NCBI RefSeq assembly: GCF_036373705.1
Contig: NW_027102661.1
Span: 558,001 to 622,000, forward strand
Length of the DNA stretch: 64,000 bases
Direction: 5' to 3'
From: Amia ocellicauda
Taxonomy: Eukaryota > Chordata > Actinopteri > Amiiformes > Amiidae
The notes beneath the pieces were generated by a model, which was not told the origin of the DNA, did no database searches, and saw only the letters and a program-made list of their open reading frames with translations. A program made the position numbers and the translations under genes. Positions 30,664 through 42,105 of this stretch are shown piece by piece (position 1 is the stretch's first letter; each line of letters opens with the position of its first letter).

Positions 30664-31778
30664 TGTTGATCTTTAGTCTTAAATCGAAAGGTCAGTAAGA
30701 GTCTGTCGAGCTGAAGACCAGACCTTCATACTTATACTGATGGCCACATGCCGGATCTGCGTGTATGGCATTGTTCTGGTCTGGCCTTTGTGCATCAAGA
30801 CCTATAGTCAACAAACCACTAAGAATATTTCAGGCCTTTATAAGCGCTAAAAAACAACCTGAGCCAAGAAAATAACTATAAAGATCTAAAATAACTAGCG
30901 CTTTTACAGTGATTTTTTTTTTTTTTTTAATAGCGATGCTTTGTTTGGTATTAAACAAGTCACAAACTACTCAGAACAGCGTTTATCCCCGCAAAAGAGA
31001 TATTTGGGTTTATTTTACAAAGCTTATAAATTATATAGGTTAAAAGTATTCTGAATGTTTTGATACCACATGCCATACGTACTGTTGTCTGAGCCCACCC
31101 CCGCCACCCATGGTGTGAGTGATTTAGCCTTGAGTGTTGTGATCTATTTAGCATTGAGTGATCAGTTGTTTTTATTTTTTAAACGATTCCTTATCATCAG
31201 GGATTGAGACTGCTAAAATACCTTAAAAGCATATCCTTATCTTAAGTCTAACTCTTATGAGCTTTAAGACCCTAGAATGTATTTAAGTAAAACGACTGAA
31301 CACATTATGTGAGAGATAAAATATAACCACAGCTTTTTTTTTTTTTTTTTACAAAAACAATTAACCTATACACACAAACACCCACACACACACCCTCTTT
31401 TTTAATTTTATTTTTAATTAAATTTGAGGGGAGAGACAGAGCCAGATACAGTGTGGATAACATAAGTACCCTATGCAAAACAGGCATTGTTAGGACCTGG
31501 GATCATAACAGACAACAGAACTTGTTGATCTTATAAAATGATTGGGCGAGAGAGAGAGAGAGACAGACAGAGACAGTGTGAATATGATAAACGCACTATT
31601 CAAAACTGGCATTGTTAAGACCTGGGACCATTACAGACAACAGAACTTGTTGATCTTATAACGGTTTAGATTTACTAAACCATTACATGTATATTTAAAA
31701 AAGACCCCCAAACACTACAGGAAGAGCCGACCCATTCACACTCTACAGTTGACCAACAAGAACAACAAGAACAACAGG
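30664..31778. other. Non-coding right arm of copy 2
   Basis: Matches the copy 1 right arm, including the ~125-bp tandem pair at about 31432-31661 and the same poly(T), CA and GA runs. No gene supported. Confidence 0.6.
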
Positions 31779-31963
31779 TTATGGGCGGCCTTGTTGTTCA
31801 GGGTTTTATGGGTGTACACTTTCTGACGGATATGACGTAGGAATAATTAAGGAAATAACTCTACCTAAAATCACGCCCCCCAATTATGACGTAGGAATAT
31901 TAATAAGCTTAGGGCATACGTCATAACAAAATAGGCCGCGCCCATAAAACCCTACTATCTACT
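31779..31963 (-). repeat. Right terminal inverted repeat, copy 2
   Basis: 185 bp, inverted match to 34501-34685. The left partner is missing in this copy. Confidence 0.9.
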
Positions 31964-31969
31964 CATAAG
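31964..31969. other. Target-site duplication CATAAG (right side, copy 2)
   Basis: CATAAG then AGTAACAGC, as at the other element ends and the empty sites. Confidence 0.8.
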
Positions 31970-32186
31970 AGTAACAGCAATGTCGCCGATCCTGCTACGG
32001 TCGTATTGTAACAGCAACAACATGTATCGATTTTAAAACTGTCAGTTCCAGCGCCTCGCAAAGCTACCCTTCTGTGATCGTTTGTTCTCAAGGTCAGGAT
32101 TTCTTGACACTCCGAGGAAGAGAAAACGATGGCCGGCCGCGTTACAGGGACAGATAACAAAGCACTAGCACGCGTGCACCGCGGGT

Positions 32187-32259
32187 TGTTTCCGCCCGGT
32201 TTCGAACCAGGGACCTTTCGCGTGTGAGGCGAACGTGATAGCCACTACACTACGGAAAC
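32187..32259 (-). tRNA. tRNA-Val (CAC)
   Basis: 73 nt, anticodon loop CTCACAC, intact acceptor stem, one U-G pair in the T-stem. Looks functional by eye. Confidence 0.9.
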
Positions 32260-33474
32260 CGACCTGTCGTGGTGTTTCGAATGGCTCCCATCGAAGCCGG
32301 CTGGTAAAACGCGCACAGGCGTTTCCCGTGGGCCAGCCTGTGAGATAAAGGTTTCTATTTTCACTGACCTATTTTGCATTGCTCAAGGACACATCAGGAC
32401 ACTTTGGAAACTCTTTCAAAGGAAGAACGCCCTGAGCTATGACAAGACTTACACTTACCCCAACAAGGTGATGCTCACTGGCTTGTTCAAACAGCTGCTG
32501 CTCGTCTTGTGCCACCATCAGACAATCACAGAGCTATTGTGCCTTCTACACCTTACGGTAGCTTTACTTTAACAATAATAATGACGGCGACCTCGACGAC
32601 AAAAAGAAAAACAAGAACAACAACAACAACAACAAGAACAATAACATCATCATCAGATTTTTATTAAAAGTGGCTACACCAGCGTTTACAATTTCAACCT
32701 GTCGACGGACGGACGCTCTGAGTGCACCGATTTCGGGATACTTCGGAAACTCTTTCAAAGGCAGGACGCCCTGCGATCAGACAGTGCGTGCACTTAGCCC
32801 AACAAGGTGATGCTGAATGGCTTGTTCAAACGGCTGGTGGTCTTCCTTCACCACCAGACTATCAGAGCTATTGTGCCTTCTACACCTTACGGTAGCAACA
32901 AATCTAACTACTGCTTTACTTTAACAATAATAATGACGGCGACCACGACGACAACAAGAACAACAAGAACAACAACAAGAACAACAACATCATCATCATC
33001 ATCATCATCAGATTTTAATTAAAAGTGGCTACACCAGCGTTTACAATTTCATCCTGTCGACGGACGGACGCTCTGAGTGCACCGATTTCGGGATACTTCG
33101 GAAACTCTTTCAAAGGCAGGACGCCCTGCGATCAGACAGTGCCTGCACTTAGCCCAACAAGGTGATGCTGAATGGCTTGTTCAAACGGCTGGTGGTCTTC
33201 CGTCACCACCAGACTATCAGAGCTATTTTGCGCCTTCAACTACATAAGAGTAACAGCAATGTCGCCGATCCTGCTACGGTCGTATTGTAACAGCAACAAC
33301 ATGTATCGATTTTAAAAGTGTCAGTTCCAGCGCCTCGCAAAGCTACCCTTCTTACATCGTTTGTTCTCAAGGTCAGGATTTCTTGCCACTCCGAGGAAGA
33401 GAAAACGACAGCCACCCTTGGAGCAGAGAGATGGGGGACGGGTAACACGGCACTGGCACACGTGCACCGCGGGT

Positions 33475-33547
33475 TGTTTCCACCCGGTTTCGAACCGGGG
33501 ACCTTTCGCGTGTGAGGCAAACGTGATAGCCACTACACTACGGAAAC
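33475..33547 (-). tRNA. tRNA-Val (CAC)
   Basis: 73 nt, very similar to the gene at 15274. G-U pairs occur in the acceptor and anticodon stems; the T-loop TTCGAAA is intact. Looks functional. Confidence 0.9.
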
Positions 33548-34110
33548 CAACCCGTCCTGGTATTTCGAATAACTCCTATCGAAGCCGGCTGGTAAAACGC
33601 ACACAGGCGTTTCCCGTGGGCCAGCCTGTGAGATAAAGGTTTCTATTTTCACTGACCTATATTGCATTGCTCAAGGGCACATCAGGACACTTTGGAAACT
33701 CTTTCAAAGGAAGAACGCCCTGAGCAATGACAAGACTTACACTTACCCCAACAAGGTGATGCTCAATGGCTTGTTCAAACAGCTGCTGCTCGTCTTGTGC
33801 CACCATCAGACAATCACAGAGCTATTGTGCCTTCTGCACCTTACGGTAGCAACAAATCTAACTACTGCTTTACTTTAACAATAATAATGACGGCGACCAC
33901 GATGACAACAAGAACAACAACAAGAACAACAACATCAACATCATCAGATTTTAATTAAAAGTGGCTACACCAGCGTTTACAATTTCAACCTGTCGACGGA
34001 CGGACGCTCTGAAAGCACCGATTTCGGGCACTCCAATGAAGAAAAGCCACCCACCGCCTCCGGGGAACCACGAGGGCAAGCAGGACGAAAAGGGCCAGCC
34101 CACAGCAGGC

Positions 34111-34184
34111 TGTTTCCGCCCGGTTTCGAACCCGGGGACCTTTCGCGCGTTAGGCGAACGTGATAACCGCTACACTACGGAAAC
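34111..34184 (-). tRNA. tRNA-Val (AAC), with one extra base in the T-arm
   Basis: 74 nt: an additional G/C pair position (CCCCGGGTTCGAAACC) enlarges the T-arm, and position 38 of the anticodon loop is G (CTAACGC). The rest pairs well. Possibly a recent pseudogene. Confidence 0.7.
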
Positions 34185-34494
34185 TGACACCGCCGCCTCT
34201 TGCTTCAAACGGTTACCGTTGAAGCCTGCTGGTAAAACGGGCTCAGGCGTTTCAGGTCGGCTAGGCTGTAAGATGGCGTCTGAAGTGCCGCGAAAGGATG
34301 CCATTTTCACAGACCTGTTTGGCATTGCTAAAGGGCACATCAGGACACTACGGAAACTCTTTCAAAGGCAGGACGCCCTGCGCTCTGACAGTGCCTGCAC
34401 TTAGCCCAACAAGGTGATGCTGAATGGCTTGTTCAAACGGCTGGTGGTCTTCCGTCACCACCAGACTATCAGAGCTATACTGCGCCTTCAACTA

Positions 34495-34500
34495 CATAAG
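34495..34500. other. Target-site duplication CATAAG (left side, copy 3)
   Basis: Directly before the left TIR. It matches 50678-50683 on the other side of the element, and five unoccupied paralogous sites in the window contain a single CATAAG. Confidence 0.92.
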
Positions 34501-34685
34501 AGTAGATAGTAGGGTTTTTTGGGCGCGGCCTATTTTGTTATGACGTATGCCCTAAGCTTATTAATATTCCTACGTCATAATTGGGGGGCGTGATTTTAGG
34601 TAGAGTTATTTCCTTAATTATTCCTACGTCATATCCGTCAGAAAGTGTACACCCATAAAACCCTGAACAACAAGGCCACCCATAA
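34501..34685 (+). repeat. Left terminal inverted repeat, copy 3
   Basis: Inverted match to 50493-50677. It contains three CRE-like sites (TGACGTA at 34541; TACGTCA at 34571 and 34625) and a GC-rich GGGGGGCGTG. After 34685 the two ends of the element diverge. Confidence 0.93.
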
Positions 34686-34729
34686 ATACCCCCACCCCTC
34701 TGAAGGCAACGCCCCGAAACTCTCCTCTC

Positions 34730-34737
34730 TATTTAAG
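34730..34737 (+). promoter_or_regulatory. Probable TATA box of the left promoter
   Basis: TATTTAAG about 70 bases before the gene A ATG at 34804, downstream of the CRE-like and GC-rich sites of the TIR. The matching copy 4 site is at 56317-56324. This would make gene A the first transcript from the left end. Confidence 0.5.
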
Positions 34738-34803
34738 AACCCGCGCTGCTTTTAGGCAATACCTCTTTAATTCTCAGCTTCTGAAACATCCCGCTTCTTC
34801 AAC

Positions 34804-35336
34804 ATGTCCAGCGACATCAACATGAAACCCCGCAAGAAACAATCCCGGGCAAGGGTTCCTGTACTCACCAATTTGAAGATTGAACGCTCCTGGGTGTTGT
34901 TCTGGGGGGCTCGACGGGGTTACCGCTTTAAAAGGGATCCCAGCTATGTTGGAGTGGAGCTTTTTGCTTTGGGAGAGAAGGAGGGTACGTTGGAACCTTT
35001 TGAGACGGTAATTGAATACTCTTATGAGGACTGGTTGAAGGTGATGGCCTGGAGAGATCTGGGGCTTGGGGATAAGACTCTAGAAGGCTTGCAAGAGGGT
35101 CCAAGAGAATGCGAAATGGAGTCTCCGACTCAGGGTTTTGAAAGGTGGTGAATGGGAAAGCTTGCAGAACTACGGTAGAGTGGTGAAGAGTCTATCTCTA
35201 ACTACAGATCGTAAGGTTTTGCTTAGCAGTACCCTGATTACAAACCCTATTGAAGGGGGTGTGGAGGATCCAGAAAAACAGGTTACTGAAATTATGTTTG
35301 ACGCCGTCTGACGGCTCAGGGGCTACTCTCTTCTAA
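34804..35336 (+). pseudogene. Gene A, frameshifted and internally deleted
   Basis: Has the true start codon (ATG 34804, MSSDINMKPRKKQ) and left promoter. An extra G near 35147 shifts the frame to a TGA at 35149-35151. About 179 bp are also deleted near 35308 (two-base overlap GT), removing the Asp-rich part. The ORF stops after 115 codons. Confidence 0.75.
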
Positions 35337-35414
35337 GAGGGCGGTGTGTCGTGACGTAGTGAAGAGATAGGATAAAAGGCGCAACAATTCATTCATGGTT
35401 TAAAATTAAAGAGA

Positions 35415-36263
35415 ATGTCTTACCCGAAAGCTGCGGACGTCGACAGGCTCTACAGGCCTCTTCAAACCCGGGATCACCCCTGGTTCTATTCCCCAGATTT
35501 TGTATACACTCCGGAACCCTCTGACTGCGGTTACCCTCCAAGACCTCAGACCCCGGTCCCTCAGGACGAAACAACATGAGGTGCGATGGATGACCAAATG
35601 AGTCTCGGGGATCCCCAGCCTCTGGAGCTCATGGAGGGCCTCGATTTTGCCGAACTGTCTACCTTCTGTGCGTCTCAGGAGGGGGTCAGTCCAATGGATG
35701 TAGAAACACCCCACAAACCACCAGGCGACCCAATGAGCATCGGACTGTCCCGGGGGCGTGATGAAGACGCAGGATTTATGCCCGGGGTATGTGACCAAGT
35801 AAGCAGAGTAGTTAAAAGCACCCTGGTGTATATTCTGAGTGCTCTCATCGACCGAGCTCTGAAAGAAGTCTGTCGGGGGTGTGAAGTGAATCACCCCAGT
35901 CAGTTGAGACACAGTTGTTTGTTTGAACCAGACCGTTACTATTTCCTGTTCTATTTCAACGTGTTTTACAGAAGACTGAACAAACCGTGGCTGAAACCGG
36001 CACTAATCAAGGCGCTGTCTTACTCCCACATACATGTCACTGCGGGACAAGTCCAGAAAATCATAGATGAGATTTTGCTGGAGCTGAAAAAGGAGCCGTT
36101 TATAATAGAGAAACTTGGGCAGCTGCTCAATGACCTGGATGAGCCGAGTAGAAAAACCGCTGGCAAGCTAAAAGCTTATTTCTTCCGTAAAGAAGTTAAA
36201 GCTGGGGGCAGCGACGAAGAATTCGACATCTACGCCACTGATTCAGACTCTGACCTGAACTAA
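35415..36263 (+). pseudogene. Gene B with premature stop
   Basis: Codon 55 is TGA (35577-35579) instead of the TGC found in copies 1, 2 and 4. A downstream ATG at 35586 leaves an open frame of 225 codons that still includes the Cys/His cluster and acidic tail, so a shortened product is conceivable. Confidence 0.7.
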
Positions 36264-36275
36264 GGGACTTTGAAC

Positions 36276-36668
36276 ATGGGGAATGTTCTGGACTGCTTCT
36301 GCAACTGGTTCTGTCATCAACACTCTGTAGCTAACCTGAGAGCGCTATTACACCATGTGCTTGACAGAAAAGTAGCCAACGCGAGCCTTTTCTCTACAGA
36401 TTTAACCATCGATGAGGATCAACTTTCAAACCTGGAAAAGTGAATGGCTGCTGTAACAAAGACCGGGGGGTACGAACACTGGGATGAAGCGCTCAAGGGG
36501 GCCAAGAATGATATTAGGCCATATCATCAACATCTGTATGACCTTTTGCTGAGCATGTTTAATACACCTCTGTTTACTTTTAAAATAGGTCATATTGTTG
36601 TTTTATTTACATATGTAACTGAGGTGTGTGCCTACAAGATAAAGAAACAGGTATATTTGTTGATATAG
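36276..36668 (+). pseudogene. Gene C with internal stop
   Basis: MGNVLDC start; TGA at 36441-36443, as in copies 1 and 2. The possible BH1-like segment is in the second part (36444-36668). The -1 frame extension to about 36784 is present. Confidence 0.6.
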
Positions 36669-36840
36669 ATCAAGTAACCAATCATCTGATTTCTTTTTGT
36701 CTGGACCGTAGAAAAAATTGTTGTGTATGTTATACTTTTCTCAAATGTCTAAAAAGGGGTATCTGCTCTCCTGAAGTTGAATAAAAAACCTTGTATAAAA
36801 ACTTTGCGCATAGTGTGGGTCTGTTTGGTTATTTGACAGA

Positions 36841-37932
36841 ATGATTCGGCAAGCTCCCCAAATGCAGGAACTATACTACAACCCAGCCAAGATTGGGGGT
36901 TTGGCGGGTAAGAAGGGTTTTCAAAGAGGACTCGCTGAGGCCGGAGTGAAGGTTAATGATGTGGTTGTTTCAGAATGGTTACGGGAACAAGACGCCTATA
37001 CCTTACATAAACCTCTCAGGATTAACTTTAAAAGAAACCGCGTATATGCAACTGACATAGACTCACAATGGCAAATGGATCTAGTCGATATGTCAAATTT
37101 ATCAAAACATAACAATGGTCACAAATTGATGTTGATGTGTATCGATGTGTTATCAAAATATGCCTGGGCTCGCATTCTACATAAAAAAACAGGTCGGGCG
37201 GTGACAAGGGCCTTTGAGGATATATTGTCCCAGGGTCGATGTCCTAAAAAACTGCAGACTGATAAAGGAAAAGAGTTTCTCAACAGAGAATTTCAGAATC
37301 TACTGAAGAGACACAAAATACATCATTTCACCACCGGTAATGAGCTTAAGGCATTGGTAGTGGAGAGGTTTAACCGCACCATGAAGACCAAAATCTGGAG
37401 ATATTTTACAGCGGTCAACACGTTCAAGTATTTTGATAAAGTTCAGGATTTTATCGATGCTTACAACCAAGGGTATCACACCAGTATTAAAATGAAGCCT
37501 ATAGATGTTGATCAAAGTAATTATTTTAAGGTCTATAAAGAATTATACGGACCATTTATTAAGAAGGGAAAAACTACTTATAAGTTCAACATCGGTGATG
37601 TGGTTCGCGTTTCAAAGCTAAGGAGTACTTTTGCCAAAGGTTATGAACAAACATTTTCTGACGAATATTTTACAGTTACCGAACAGTTGGCTTGAGACCC
37701 CCCCGTGTACCGGTTAAAAGACTATGACGGGGAGGATATAGAAGGAACGTTTTACGAAGCCGAGTTACAAAAAATGATTGTGGGTAAAGACAGTGTATAC
37801 AGAGTTGAAAAGATATTAGCTGAAAAAACCCAGAACCGGAAAAAATACGTGTTGGTAAAATGGCTTGGATGGCCTGAAAAGTTCAATAGTTGGGTCCCGG
37901 AACAACAGGTTTGCGATATTCAATCCTTATAA
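36841..37932 (+). pseudogene. Integrase with chromodomain, one stop codon
   Basis: 364 codons in a single frame broken only by TGA at 37693-37695, where copy 4 has AGA. The core residues (WQMDLVDM, LQTDKGKEF, Glu region) and the chromodomain (KYVLVKWLGWPEKFNSW) are present in order. The shift-causing 115-bp deletion of copies 1 and 2 is absent. The stop falls between core and chromodomain, so a core-only product is possible. Confidence 0.9.
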
Positions 37933-37936
37933 CAAC

Positions 37937-38707
37937 ATGCCCGTGGGTGTGTTGGGGGCATTACTTTCGGTACTCAAGATGGAATCAGGAGGCTTCTACG
38001 TGACTCTACCCAGTAACGCCTCTCTCGATATATACCCTAAAAATGAAATATCCAGTTACACGGTACAATTTGGAAAATCTATAGATCTAAGGGGGTCGTG
38101 GGAAGTGGGGTTGGCGGAAATACAGTATCCTTACACTTGGGCTGTTTTACAAGATAAGGATGCCACCTTCGCCATTTTTGATGATGTTAAAATCAATGGA
38201 TATTCACGATACAAGGAGGTTATTATGACAATGTGGATAAAATATTAGATGAGATTCATAAACAGTTCTCAGAAGGCACCCCCAACATCAAGCTATATTA
38301 CAACCCTATTAAAAACAGAGTGTACAAGGTGTCAAAACCAGGTATTAGCATTCAAACCAGCGGCCAACTGGGGCGTATATTAGGGTTCTATTCTGACACA
38401 GAGAGCAGGTTCTCAGAAGTGGTGGGGCGGCTTTTACACTCTTTATGTGTATACGGATATCATAACCCACCAGAGGGTCGGGGATAGTTATGTCCCCCTT
38501 TTGAGAAATGTACTTATTAAAGGTAAAAGCAATGACATGGTCACAATTACTTATGACAAGCCACACTACGTACCAGTCTCAAAGACCCACTTTGACAACA
38601 TCATGATCGAAGTCAAATCGGATCAGAATATCAACGTACCCTTCCGCTTCGGTAAAGTTATTGTCAAACTACATTTTCGACCCCTGAAACAGTGTGTACA
38701 TTATTAA
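37937..38707 (+). pseudogene. Penton-type minor capsid protein, frameshifted twice
   Basis: Carries the 4-bp loss shared with copies 1 and 2 (near 38191) and the shift shared by all copies (near 38421). Confidence 0.85.
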
Positions 38708-38708
38708 A

Positions 38709-39167
38709 ATGGCTACCTCGAGGGGTTATGTAGATCCTAGCGCCTATGTGGATTATTACAAGATGCAAGCCGGGAACGGCTTGCCCGGTATTGTAGGAGC
38801 CCCCACAATGTATGGCGCCGGTCTAGGAGGACTCTTTCGTGGTCTCTTTAGAATGGCCGTACCCCTGCTTAAGAGAGGCTTTGCTATAGCCAGACCCCAC
38901 TTGAAATCAGCGGCTAAAAATATTGTTAGTGACGTGTTCACCAATGTTATGAACCGGGCAGCTAGCCATGAGCATCAGGAGGGTTCGGGTCTCATGGTAA
39001 TGGCGAGGAGGGGGGGTAAAAGAAGAAACAGCATGTGTCCACCAGGGCGACGAAGATCCGTGGCTAACAAAAAACGAAGAATCTCTCATTCTCCAACATA
39101 TCGTGGAAATTTCAGACACGGCCCCTCTGGAGTTTTTTATAGCTGGCAATGGCGAGGATTATATTGA
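38709..39167 (+). pseudogene. Core/membrane-active protein, correct N-terminus but tail lost by deletion
   Basis: Here the N-terminus reads through (MATSRGYVDPSAYVDYYKMQ, then the GLFRGLFR helix), so this copy shows the ancestral start. A 214-bp deletion with AA overlap at about 39111 removes the basic tail and the start of the hexon. The frame runs out of register through hexon sequence to a stop at 39167. Confidence 0.75.
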
Positions 39168-40293
39168 TTTGAATAACACATTTATTTTAATGAACTGTAA
39201 AGTGACTGATGAGGATGGCGATGCAATCGAGAAGACGGCCAACGCTGGGGTCATCAATTACCCGGTGGCCACCATGTTTTCACAGGTGGATGTGACCCTG
39301 GGAGATCGGCTCATTAGTCAAAGCAGCAATACTTACCCCTATAGAGCCATGATGGAGTGTATCCTTAATTATAGTGAGGAGACCCTGAGCAAACAGTTCA
39401 GCCCCGGCCTTTTCTTCAAAGACATCCCGGAAGCTATGGACGACAAGGATCCAGAGGGACTCAATAAGGGTTTTCAAAAAAGAACGGCCTCTTCAACAGA
39501 AGGGAGGACCTTTGAGCTAATGGGGCATATCCATGCAGACATATTTTTCCAAGAAAAACTCATGCTCAACGGGGTAGACATTAAAATTAAAATGATCCGT
39601 AGTAAAAGTGCTTTTTGTCTGATGACCCCTGATACTGAAAAATATAAACTGACCATATTATTGGCCTCGCTGTTTGTGAAGAAAGTGTCCGTCTCCCCGG
39701 CGGTTAAACTAGGACACACGCAGGCGTTAATGACGGCAAACGCCAAGTACCCGATCGAAAGAGTCTATATGAAAGTCCACAGTATCCCCGCAGGGACACG
39801 GGTGATGAACCAGGAAAATCTGTTTCTAGGACAGCTCCCAAAACAGGTTATTATAGGTCTCGTGGATAATGATGCATTTACCGGGGTTTACAACAAGAAC
39901 CCCTTTAACTTTAAACATTTTAACGCGGAATTTATAGCGTTGTACGTCGATGGTGTGCAGGTTCCATCCAGACCTTTTCAACCTGACTTTGAAAACGGCA
40001 ATGCGGTTCGTGAATATTACAGTCTAGTACTGGCTACGGGTCGTCATCTCAAGGATCAAACTCTGCTGATCGATCGCCGGGAATACTGCAGCGGTTACAC
40101 CCTGAACGGTTTCAACCTGACCCCTGATGAAGAGTGTGGACAACATTTTTCACTGATGAAGACGGGCAATATGCGTTTGGAGATGCGTTTCAAGCAGCCT
40201 CTACCACGCACTGTAAATATGGTCGTGTATGCTGTGTTTGACAACATTATTGAGGTAAATCAGAGGAGAAACGTTCTGTATGATTATTATTAA
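39109..40293 (+). pseudogene. Major capsid protein, N-terminus deleted
   Basis: Lacks the first 41 residues because of the 214-bp deletion. From residue 42 (ISDTAPLEFF) the frame is open to the normal end. It has no start codon of its own in the normal place. Confidence 0.88.
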
Positions 40294-40294
40294 A

Positions 40295-40840
40295 ATGAAC
40301 ACCAGAGAGCTCAACCACATCATGAATGCCCTGGCCGGCTCACGGAAACTGTTTCAAGGAGTCTACGCCTGCGATCAGCTGCCTAAATTTAAGATCAAGA
40401 ATTTACCTGCAATGTACATAATCAACACACACCCTAAAAATATGCCCGGAGAACATTGGCTGGCTATTTATCTAAGGGAGGACCACCGTGGTGAATTTTT
40501 TGATTCCTATGGAAACCCCCCGGATTTCAGACCTTTCCCTCGGAAGATCAATAACTTTCTGCTCAACAACTGTCAAGAAACCATTTACAGCGGTCGTCAA
40601 GTACAAAGTCTTCAGACCTTCACTTGTGGTCAACACTGTGTGTTTTTCTTATATCATAGATCTAAAGGAAGGTCATACCCCGATATTATGGCCTTGTACA
40701 GTGAGGATTTAGGCCAAAATGATAAAAAAGTGGCAGAGTTTGTCAGTACACTGTGGACCCCCCCTTATAACACAATGACTTACGACCCTAGCCAGCCATG
40801 TATACAGATGGGGTGTTCTTGTGAGGATTTTAAAAGATGA
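40295..40840 (+). CDS. Adenain-like cysteine protease, short C-terminus
   Basis: Catalytic His, Asp (FFDSY) and Cys are all present. A small deletion replaces the last codons (…CHAC in other copies) with a stop right after DFKR, so it is four residues shorter. Whether these residues matter is unknown. Confidence 0.85.
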   Translation: MNTRELNHIMNALAGSRKLFQGVYACDQLPKFKIKNLPAMYIINTHPKNMPGEHWLAIYLREDHRGEFFDSYGNPPDFRPFPRKINNFLLNNCQETIYSGRQVQSLQTFTCGQHCVFFLYHRSKGRSYPDIMALYSEDLGQNDKKVAEFVSTLWTPPYNTMTYDPSQPCIQMGCSCEDFKR

Positions 40841-41017
40841 TGAAAAAATAATGAAAACAGCCTTTGAATCATTAGTTTTGTTTTTATTCAAAACAATTCT
40901 AATACAAAGCAGGGGTTATGTTATAAATAAATGTACAACATTTGAAAATAAAACAAATTAAATAAAAAATTGTTTGTCGGGTCATTATTTACAGGGGAGA
41001 CAAATAAAAACATGAGA

Positions 41018-41761
41018 TTAATAAGCTTCCCAACGATGGATTGATCCTGAGGATGGTCGCTCAGCACGGTCAGAGTAATGAGATATCGGAGTCAGATCAG
41101 GCTCCACCTCTTTACACAGATGGAATTTTTGTCGCGTTTCCTGGTTAGGAACTGTGGATTGGGGCATGTTCAGACAGGCCATCGCCTGTAGGAAAGCATT
41201 CCAGCCTACAGGTCGGCGACTATCGGGTACCTTATTAGTGCTAGTGACACTCTTCAACAAATCAAACATGTGTGAACCTTTGATCAGTTGTCCTTTAAAA
41301 ACAAATTCACCCTGTTCATTCCAAGCCGTTACCCGCGGTTTCTGAACCATTTTGTGCAGGATATATTCTGCATGTCTTTTGCTTCTGGCCGGCATGTTTC
41401 TCAAAACATCCGTTACAACATCTCCCTCTGAACTCTCAACAGGTTCGGTCACCGCAACATCTTTATCAACCGTACCCCCCGCATCAGCCCCAGAACCATT
41501 TTCTTGAGAGGCCATGGTTAAAGTTAAAATGTTTTGATCTTTTTCACCCTGTCTAACCAAATGGAGGTAGCGCTGTAACGTGTTGGTATACAACTGGGCT
41601 TTGGAATACTGATTTAAATCGGCCCTGGCCTGTATAGCTTTCATTTCAGAGTCCAGGTTGTTTTCGGCCGTTTGTCTAATGGGCTCTGGCCCGACAACAT
41701 TTTTTCTCAGTTTCTCAAGCTGCTCCTGAGGGATCAAAAACATTTTCTGAGCATATTCCAT
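41018..41761 (-). CDS. Gene D: Maverick-type conserved protein, unbroken
   Basis: A 247-aa single frame joining the MEYAQKMFL helical part to the WNEQGEFVFKGQ / PVGWNAFLQAM part, which copies 1 and 2 show as two ORFs. It starts three bases after the end of gene E. It is the reference form for this family in the window; the product function is not known to me. Confidence 0.75.
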   Translation of the reverse strand: MEYAQKMFLIPQEQLEKLRKNVVGPEPIRQTAENNLDSEMKAIQARADLNQYSKAQLYTNTLQRYLHLVRQGEKDQNILTLTMASQENGSGADAGGTVDKDVAVTEPVESSEGDVVTDVLRNMPARSKRHAEYILHKMVQKPRVTAWNEQGEFVFKGQLIKGSHMFDLLKSVTSTNKVPDSRRPVGWNAFLQAMACLNMPQSTVPNQETRQKFHLCKEVEPDLTPISHYSDRAERPSSGSIHRWEAY

Positions 41762-41763
41762 TA

Positions 41764-42099
41764 TTAACCCACTCTGGAAGCTAGAAGACTGGTTAGGAAA
41801 GGCACGGCTATGCTCAACAGCGGTCCTATAAAACCCCCGGTTTGATTAATCTTCTTTCTTTTTCTTTTAATAGAATACTTCTTATTAGCGATGATCTTGA
41901 TAACCGCTTTTTGTTTTTTGAGTTTAGAATGTTGAGAAGGGGTTAGGGGTATATTACCACGTAAGATGTTAAAAGCTATTTCACACAGGGTCTCGATCAA
42001 ATCCGAGGGGGCCCCTGCCAGCACAGCTTTCCTATGGCGCGGGCTCCCCTCAAATAACATTTGCAAAAGTGGCAGATTTCTTTTAATCCGAACAGACAT
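41764..42099 (-). CDS. Gene E: small basic Polinton protein
   Basis: 111 aa, same protein as copies 1 and 2. Confidence 0.75.
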   Translation of the reverse strand: MSVRIKRNLPLLQMLFEGSPRHRKAVLAGAPSDLIETLCEIAFNILRGNIPLTPSQHSKLKKQKAVIKIIANKKYSIKRKRKKINQTGGFIGPLLSIAVPFLTSLLASRVG

Positions 42100-42105
42100 T
42101 CTTAT

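Larger units (their letters stand above)
16197..31963. mobile_element. Copy 2: left-truncated Maverick/Polinton element
   Basis: Same left junction with tRNA-array DNA as copy 1 (CGCT overlap at 16197-16200) and the same 3' structure, ending in a TIR at 31779-31963. It lacks the 752-bp deletion of copy 1, so gene C and the integrase start are present. It is the least damaged source for hexon, protease, ATPase and gene F. Confidence 0.93.
31970..34494. repeat. tRNA-Val array block between copies 2 and 3
   Basis: Contains Val-CAC genes at 32187 and 33475, a damaged Val-AAC at 34111, and ACA/ATC simple repeats (about 32600-32655, 32940-33010, 33895-33945). An unoccupied insertion site CATAAG lies at 33243-33248. 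Two shortened units without a tRNA lie at about 32640-33240. It ends with ...CTTCAACTA directly before the copy 3 target duplication. No protein gene is supported. Confidence 0.85.

Noticed and set aside
32807-33022. Thr/Ser-rich frames such as runs of TTTRTT followed by SSSS
   Set aside because: They are translations of the ACA/AGA and ATC simple repeats; length and composition vary with repeat number.
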